A stretch of DNA of 64,000 nt, from NCBI GenBank assembly GCA_964525555.1, contig CAZGHN010000012.1:1-64000 (forward strand), in the 5' to 3' direction. A model generated the notes under the pieces. It had not been told where the DNA came from, did not search any database, and saw only the letters and a list, made by a program, of their open reading frames with translations. The translations under genes were made by a program, and so were the position numbers. The first letter of the stretch is position 1, and the number at the start of each line of letters is the position of its first letter. This DNA is from JAFGHJ01 sp964525555 (GTDB taxonomy: Bacteria; Hydrothermota; UBA3072). Positions 60,138-64,000 of this stretch are shown here, in pieces.

Positions 60138-60803
60138 TTAACCCTCTGTTGCCTTCTTCTCCGCTGCCTTTTTAAGCTGATCGTTGGCAAAAATTGCAAC
60201 TTCAACCCTTCGGTTTATCTGACGACCCTCAACGGTTTCGTTGCTTGCTATAGGTTGCTGCTCGCCATAACCCATTATCGTGAAACGAGTAGGCTTGACA
60301 TCTAAACCTTCAAGATAATTGGCAACTGAATTTGCTCTAGAACGGGATAACTGAAGATTGTATTCTTCAGAACCAGTATTATCCGTATGTCCTTCTAACA
60401 ATATGTCGGTTTTCTCATATTTATTAAGAATTCTAGCAAGTTCCTTCAAATTTTCCATGCTAGCAGCTTTTAAAGTAGCCTTATTCACATCAAACAATAA
60501 GCCAGAATCAAAAGTAATCAAGATTCCTTCACCCTTCCTTGTAATTGTAGCACCTTCAAGATCTTTCTCCATTTCTTCAGCCTGCTTATCCATATAGTGA
60601 CCTATATATGCACCGGCAGCACCACCAATCACAGCACCCAATATAGCTCCCAAAGCAGTATTCCCGGCAGCCTTCCCCATCAATCCTCCGGCTACTGCTC
60701 CTGCAGTAGCACCAATAGCCGTTCCCTTTGCCTGGTTGGATGCACAACTAATCGTTCCCAATAGCAACACAACTATTAACATTACTCCTACAAATTTCTT
60801 CAT
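60138..60803 (-). CDS. OmpA-family lipoprotein with glycine zipper
   Basis: A 221-residue outer-membrane lipoprotein. ATG 60803 follows AAAGGAGGAG; the signal MKKFVGVMLIVVLLLGTISC ends in lipobox TISC. A glycine-zipper region (about 27-70, GATAGAVAGGLMGKAAGNTALGAILGAVIGGAAGAYIG) may insert in a membrane. The C-terminal OmpA domain has ITFDSGLLFDVNKATLK, LLEGHTDNTGSEEYNLQLSRSRANSV and the DR-type YGEQQPIASNETVEGRQINRRVEV, binding peptidoglycan. Similar to YiaD/Pal-type anchors. It has a consensus promoter and a strong terminator, so it is probably highly expressed. Confidence 0.9.
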   Translation of the reverse strand: MKKFVGVMLIVVLLLGTISCASNQAKGTAIGATAGAVAGGLMGKAAGNTALGAILGAVIGGAAGAYIGHYMDKQAEEMEKDLEGATITRKGEGILITFDSGLLFDVNKATLKAASMENLKELARILNKYEKTDILLEGHTDNTGSEEYNLQLSRSRANSVANYLEGLDVKPTRFTIMGYGEQQPIASNETVEGRQINRRVEVAIFANDQLKKAAEKKATEG

Positions 60804-60914
60804 TATATCTCCTCCTTTATATCTTTTATTTTTTCTAAAAAATATTATATTCAAAAAAATGTATAATTTATTTCGTTTCTCTGGTTGAATACATATTATT
60901 ATATACTAATAGAA

Positions 60915-60942
60915 ATTATACGGATTCTTTAAACTTTGTCAA
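60915..60942 (-). promoter_or_regulatory. Promoter of the OmpA-like lipoprotein gene
   Basis: On the minus strand: TTGACA (60942-60937), 16 bases, TATAAT (60920-60915), both perfect consensus. The leader would be about 105 bases. Confidence 0.75.
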
Positions 60943-60959
60943 GACTGCTAGAATCCTTT

Positions 60960-61335
60960 CGTGGTAGAGTGGTGGGATTATAGGGAGTAGTAAGCAGTTA
61001 AAACAGTCCTGAGTCGTGCGTGGTGAGTCATGAGTTAAGAATTTAGTGAGAAGGGAGCAGTTAGCAGTCAAAAAACAAGATTAAATTTGGTGTGTGGTTG
61101 GGTTTCGTTTATTTAGTGTGTTTCGTGGTTTCTAATTTTCGGACAGATTAACAATTTAATATCTTTGTGCTCTCCGTGTCATCTTTTGTTTCTAATAGTT
61201 TTGGTGGGAAGGGGACTCGTGACACGTGGCTCGAGACTGCTGACTTTTTTTGTTCTTTGTGGCTTTGTGTGATAATTGTTTTTTTTGGGTCGGGATGTGA
61301 TTCTGTATTCGCATCTCCAGCTTCTAACTTCTTTT
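60960..61335. repeat. Longest mosaic of word-like repeats (D, E, C, I, A, H)
   Basis: A gene-free stretch of about 375 bases with at least eight phrases: gggagtagtaagcagttaaa (D), gtgcgtggtgagtcatgagt (E), gagaagggagcagttagcag (D), tggtgtgtggttgggtttcg (I), tttagtgtgtttcgtggttt (C), ttgtgctctccgtgtcat (A), ttctttgtggctttgtgtga (A) and agcttctaacttc (H). It abuts the glyS stop. The open frame 61167-61382 here is a by-product. Confidence 0.75.
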
Positions 61336-61337
61336 TT

Positions 61338-63395
61338 TTAATCGATTATTATTTCTTCGAAATCACAGAAGAGATGAAATAAACTTCTTACATAAAAAAG
61401 AAGTGCTAATCTATTATTTCTTAATTTTTCGTCTTTAGCCATTACTAAAACATTATCAAAAAGATCATCTATACTTTGCCTCAATTCTTTCAATTTATTA
61501 ATACCTTCAAGATAATCTTTTTTCTCAATATATTTATTTAAAACCGGCTCTATTTCTTTTGCCTTGTTAAACAAATTTCTCTCTTCTTTTTCTTTTAAAA
61601 GCGATTCCTTGACTTTTCCCGGATTCTTACCCTCTAAAATATTTGAAACTCTTTTTTGACCTATAACAATTTTCTCAAATTCCGTCTGGTCTTTTCGAAC
61701 TTTCATCATAGCTTTAGCCACAAGATAAGAATCGAGAAAAACATTCCATTTTTCAGAAAGTACAGCATTTGCTATATCGTATCTAATCTCTCTACTCTGA
61801 AGGCTTCCTTCTTCTCTTTCTATTATAAATTGCTTAATTTCTTCAAATATCTCCGCGTTTTTAGCTTTAGAAAATAAACCGAGATTCTTTGAAAGAAGTT
61901 CATCAAGAGGAAAAGAAAAATCAAACTCTAATAATATTTTAATAAAACCGTTCATAGCCTGACGTAGACCAAAAGGATCCCGGGAACCTGTGGGTTTTTC
62001 ACCGGCTAAAAAACTTCCTACTATAAGATCAATTCTATCTGCGAGAGAAACAACTGCCGCTTCTTTTGAACGTGGAAGTTCATCTCCAACATTTCTGGGT
62101 TTATAATGATCTTCGATTACTCTACAGACTTCTTCCGATAACCCTTCTGCCCTACCGTACTCAGAGCCGATATAACCTTCAAGGTTTGTGAATTCCTTGC
62201 CGTCACGTATCATTAAAGTCGTCAAATCGACTTTTGAAAGCTTCGCACCTTCCTTTACAACCTTAAGATTGACATTATCCACTCTCTCCCCTATCCATTT
62301 ACTTAATTTTTCAAGCCTCTCGGTTCTTTCCAACAAATTTCCTAAATTCTTATGCCATTTTATGCCCGATAATTTCGGCAATCTTTCCTTTATCGGTATC
62401 TTACTATCTGTTTCCCAGTAAAACTTAGCGTCTTCCAGCCTTGCGGTAAGGACCTTTTCGTTACCTTTGACTATTTCTCTATTGGATCTATTGTTTGTAC
62501 CTGCGATAAAGTAAGGTATGAGCTTACTATTTTTCTTTACTGAGAAATACCTCTGATGCGTTTCCATTGCTGAAATTACAACTCTATCAGGAAGTTTAAG
62601 AAATTTTTTATCAAAAGAACCTAAAATCACAAAAGGACATTCGATTAAGTTTGAAACTTCATCAAGAAGTCCGGGCGAAAAATAAGGTACTCCTTCAATC
62701 TTCTTAGCCTCTTTTTTTATCAGTTTTTCTAAAATATTCTTTCTTTCATTGGAATTCGCTATTACGAATGAATCTCTAAGCTTGTCCTTGTAATTCAAAG
62801 GATTTACTTTTATTTTACGGTTTGAAATCAATCGATTCCCGTAAGTTGCATCCGAACTTTTAACCCCTGCCACACAAAACGGTATGACCTTTTTATCGAA
62901 CATCACGACAATCCATCTTATAGGTCTTGCAAAAAGGAAATTGCTATTCTCCCAGCGCATTTTTTTTGGAAAATCCATGTTCTTTATTATAGAGGCCAAA
63001 TTTTCTTTAAGTATCTGTTTAGTACTTTTAACCTCTTGTTCTATTTCTGCAATAATGTATTTATTTCCATCTATTTCTTCGATTTTCAAAGCATCAACGG
63101 ATATTCCCTTAGAGGAAGCAAATCCTTTTGCCATCCTTGTAGCTTTACCATCCTTATATCCAAGAGCTGCCGGAGGACCCTTTATTTTATTTACAACTTG
63201 TTCCTGTTTTTCCGCAATATTTTCAATAATAACTGCAATCCTTCTTGGCGTATAAAAAATCTTTGTTTTAGAGTACGAAATCTTGTTCGAATTACAAAGC
63301 GTAATCAATCCTTTTTCAAGAGAAAGAGCGGCAGGTTCTAAATAACCAGCCGGAATTTCTTCTGTACCAATTTCTATGAGTACATTTCCAGCCAT
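61338..63395 (-). CDS. glyS: Glycyl-tRNA synthetase beta subunit
   Basis: Beta chain of the bacterial alpha2-beta2 glycyl-tRNA synthetase, handling tRNA recognition. Full length at 685 residues: LIEIGTEEIPAGYLEPAALSL at the start, FYTPRRIAVII, KIKGPPAALGYKDGKATRMAKGFASSKGI, RWENSNFLFARPIRWIV, YGNRLIS, AMETHQRYFSV and RDPFGLRQAMNG; a C-terminal anticodon-binding-like region follows. It starts 22 bases inside glyQ, implying translational coupling. Confidence 0.95.
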   Translation of the reverse strand: MAGNVLIEIGTEEIPAGYLEPAALSLEKGLITLCNSNKISYSKTKIFYTPRRIAVIIENIAEKQEQVVNKIKGPPAALGYKDGKATRMAKGFASSKGISVDALKIEEIDGNKYIIAEIEQEVKSTKQILKENLASIIKNMDFPKKMRWENSNFLFARPIRWIVVMFDKKVIPFCVAGVKSSDATYGNRLISNRKIKVNPLNYKDKLRDSFVIANSNERKNILEKLIKKEAKKIEGVPYFSPGLLDEVSNLIECPFVILGSFDKKFLKLPDRVVISAMETHQRYFSVKKNSKLIPYFIAGTNNRSNREIVKGNEKVLTARLEDAKFYWETDSKIPIKERLPKLSGIKWHKNLGNLLERTERLEKLSKWIGERVDNVNLKVVKEGAKLSKVDLTTLMIRDGKEFTNLEGYIGSEYGRAEGLSEEVCRVIEDHYKPRNVGDELPRSKEAAVVSLADRIDLIVGSFLAGEKPTGSRDPFGLRQAMNGFIKILLEFDFSFPLDELLSKNLGLFSKAKNAEIFEEIKQFIIEREEGSLQSREIRYDIANAVLSEKWNVFLDSYLVAKAMMKVRKDQTEFEKIVIGQKRVSNILEGKNPGKVKESLLKEKEERNLFNKAKEIEPVLNKYIEKKDYLEGINKLKELRQSIDDLFDNVLVMAKDEKLRNNRLALLFYVRSLFHLFCDFEEIIID

Positions 63396-64000
63396 TTTTT
63401 AGCCGCCATGTTTGCTAATTTTCTTATTTCAAGTATATAATCATTTCTCTGTTCTACTGAAAGAGCTCCACGAGCATCAAGAAGATTAAAAGTATGCGAT
63501 GCCTTTATTACAAAATCATATCCCGGATAAAGCAAATTAATATTAATTAATCTTTTGGCCTCTTCTCTACACTCATCAAAATATTTGAAAAGAGAATTTA
63601 CGTCCGCTTCATCGAAATTATAAACACAGAATTGATATTCCTGTTCTTTGTTTAAATCTGCCCAGGTTTTATTAGGCGACCATTGCAGGTCGAATACAGA
63701 ATCTGCACCTGAAAGAAGAATGGCTATTCTCTCCAGTCCATAAGTTAACTCTGCGCAAATAGGATCAAGGTTAATACCTCCCACTTGCTGAAAATAAGTA
63801 AACTGAGTAATTTCTTGACCGTCCATCCACACTTCCCAACCCAAACCCCATGCTCCAAGAGTCGGAGATTCCCAGTCATCTTCGACAAACCTTATATCAT
63901 GCCTGCTAACATCTAAAGACAGATATTCGAGGCTTTCAAGATACTGTTCCTGTACATCACTCGGTGCGGGTTTTAAAATTACCTGATATTGTTGAAATTG
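63374..64000 (-). CDS. glyQ: Glycyl-tRNA synthetase alpha subunit, 5' end outside the window
   Basis: Catalytic class II chain. The reading frame continues through the right edge, so the N terminus is missing; about 208 residues are present. Visible segments: QVILKPAPSDVQEQYLESLE, RFVEDDWESPTLGAWGLGWEVW, QFTYFQQVGGI, ITYGLERIA-type motif 3 as ELTYGLERIAILLSG, and FNLLDARGALSVEQR. These are the hallmarks of GlyQ. It is cotranscribed with glyS by overlap. Confidence 0.95.
   Translation of the reverse strand, partial: QFQQYQVILKPAPSDVQEQYLESLEYLSLDVSRHDIRFVEDDWESPTLGAWGLGWEVWMDGQEITQFTYFQQVGGINLDPICAELTYGLERIAILLSGADSVFDLQWSPNKTWADLNKEQEYQFCVYNFDEADVNSLFKYFDECREEAKRLININLLYPGYDFVIKASHTFNLLDARGALSVEQRNDYILEIRKLANMAAKKWLEMYS

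Noticed and set aside
61167..61382. 71-codon plus-strand open frame before glyS
   Set aside because: Covers repeat phrases and runs antisense into the glyS 3' end; no promoter or ribosome site.
1..64000. Insertion sequences, prophage, toxin-antitoxin or restriction systems
   Set aside because: I looked for transposase, integrase, capsid, methylase-nuclease and antitoxin signatures and saw none; the only candidate nuclease of unknown role is the GxxExxY protein.

Overview
This is a compact, AT-rich bacterial chromosome segment with no plasmid, phage or insertion-sequence signature. It looks like an uncultured Gram-negative-type lineage near the FCB group, such as candidate division WOR-3, Cloacimonadota or a neighbour; this placement is a guess. 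The support is a FlgD-like type IX secretion (T9SS) C-terminal sorting domain on a phosphatase, three PorV/UPF0164-like outer-membrane barrels, a Wzi-like barrel, several lipoproteins, LapA/LapB-type proteins, an EF-G2-type paralogue, and archaeal-flavoured genes (UPF0282-like metallo-hydrolase, DUF763). No tRNA gene encodes its CCA end.

Layout. 1-9626 (+): an overlapping operon rtcB-mutL-miaA-ispG-DUF6812-like, then an SLBB protein, an orphan membrane sensor with a coiled coil, and leuS. 9700-12508: two tandem paralogous membrane proteins, a lipoprotein and a methyltransferase. 12648-21004 (-): DUF2207/lemA pair; tRNA-Met plus methyltransferase; SPFH-tyrS-glycosyltransferase-ftsY-UPF0282. 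21400-24771 (+): FAD oxidase, an unknown protein and a glycosyltransferase. 24895-29070 (-): LolA-like protein, GxxExxY protein, DUF763, a DUF4019 lipoprotein and a barrel, all separated by unusual repeats. 29396-38709: tRNA-Asp/LapA, a T9SS phosphatase, then mtaB-miaB-lapA-lapB-SPOR-mutS. 38938-52970 (-): two long operons, one with accA, the EF-G2 paralogue and two barrels, the other tRNA-Leu-tig-clpP-clpX-trkH-trkA-histidine kinase-response regulator-radical SAM. 53123-64000: Mth938-like protein, Wzi-like barrel, tRNA-Arg-eno-ftsB, acpS, macrodomain, rex, lipoproteins, and glyS/glyQ running off the right edge.

Functional themes are mismatch repair (MutL, MutS), tRNA maturation at A37 and ligation (MiaA, MiaB, MtaB, RtcB), aminoacylation (LeuRS, TyrRS, GlyRS), proteostasis (Tig, ClpP, ClpX), redox sensing (Rex) and envelope assembly.

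Three cross-cutting observations stand out. (1) Intergenic gaps carry a mosaic of short, word-like, mutually similar sequences in both orientations, clustered after stop codons; a GxxExxY PD-(D/E)XK protein sits between copies. (2) Promoters follow TTGACA-16/17-TATAAT closely, and in at least seven clear cases the -10 box lies only 5-9 bases from the start codon with no ribosome-binding site, which predicts leaderless mRNAs. (3) tyrS and rex both appear to start at ATT preceded by a good ribosome-binding site. All four tRNA genes also lie immediately upstream of, and on the same strand as, a protein gene.
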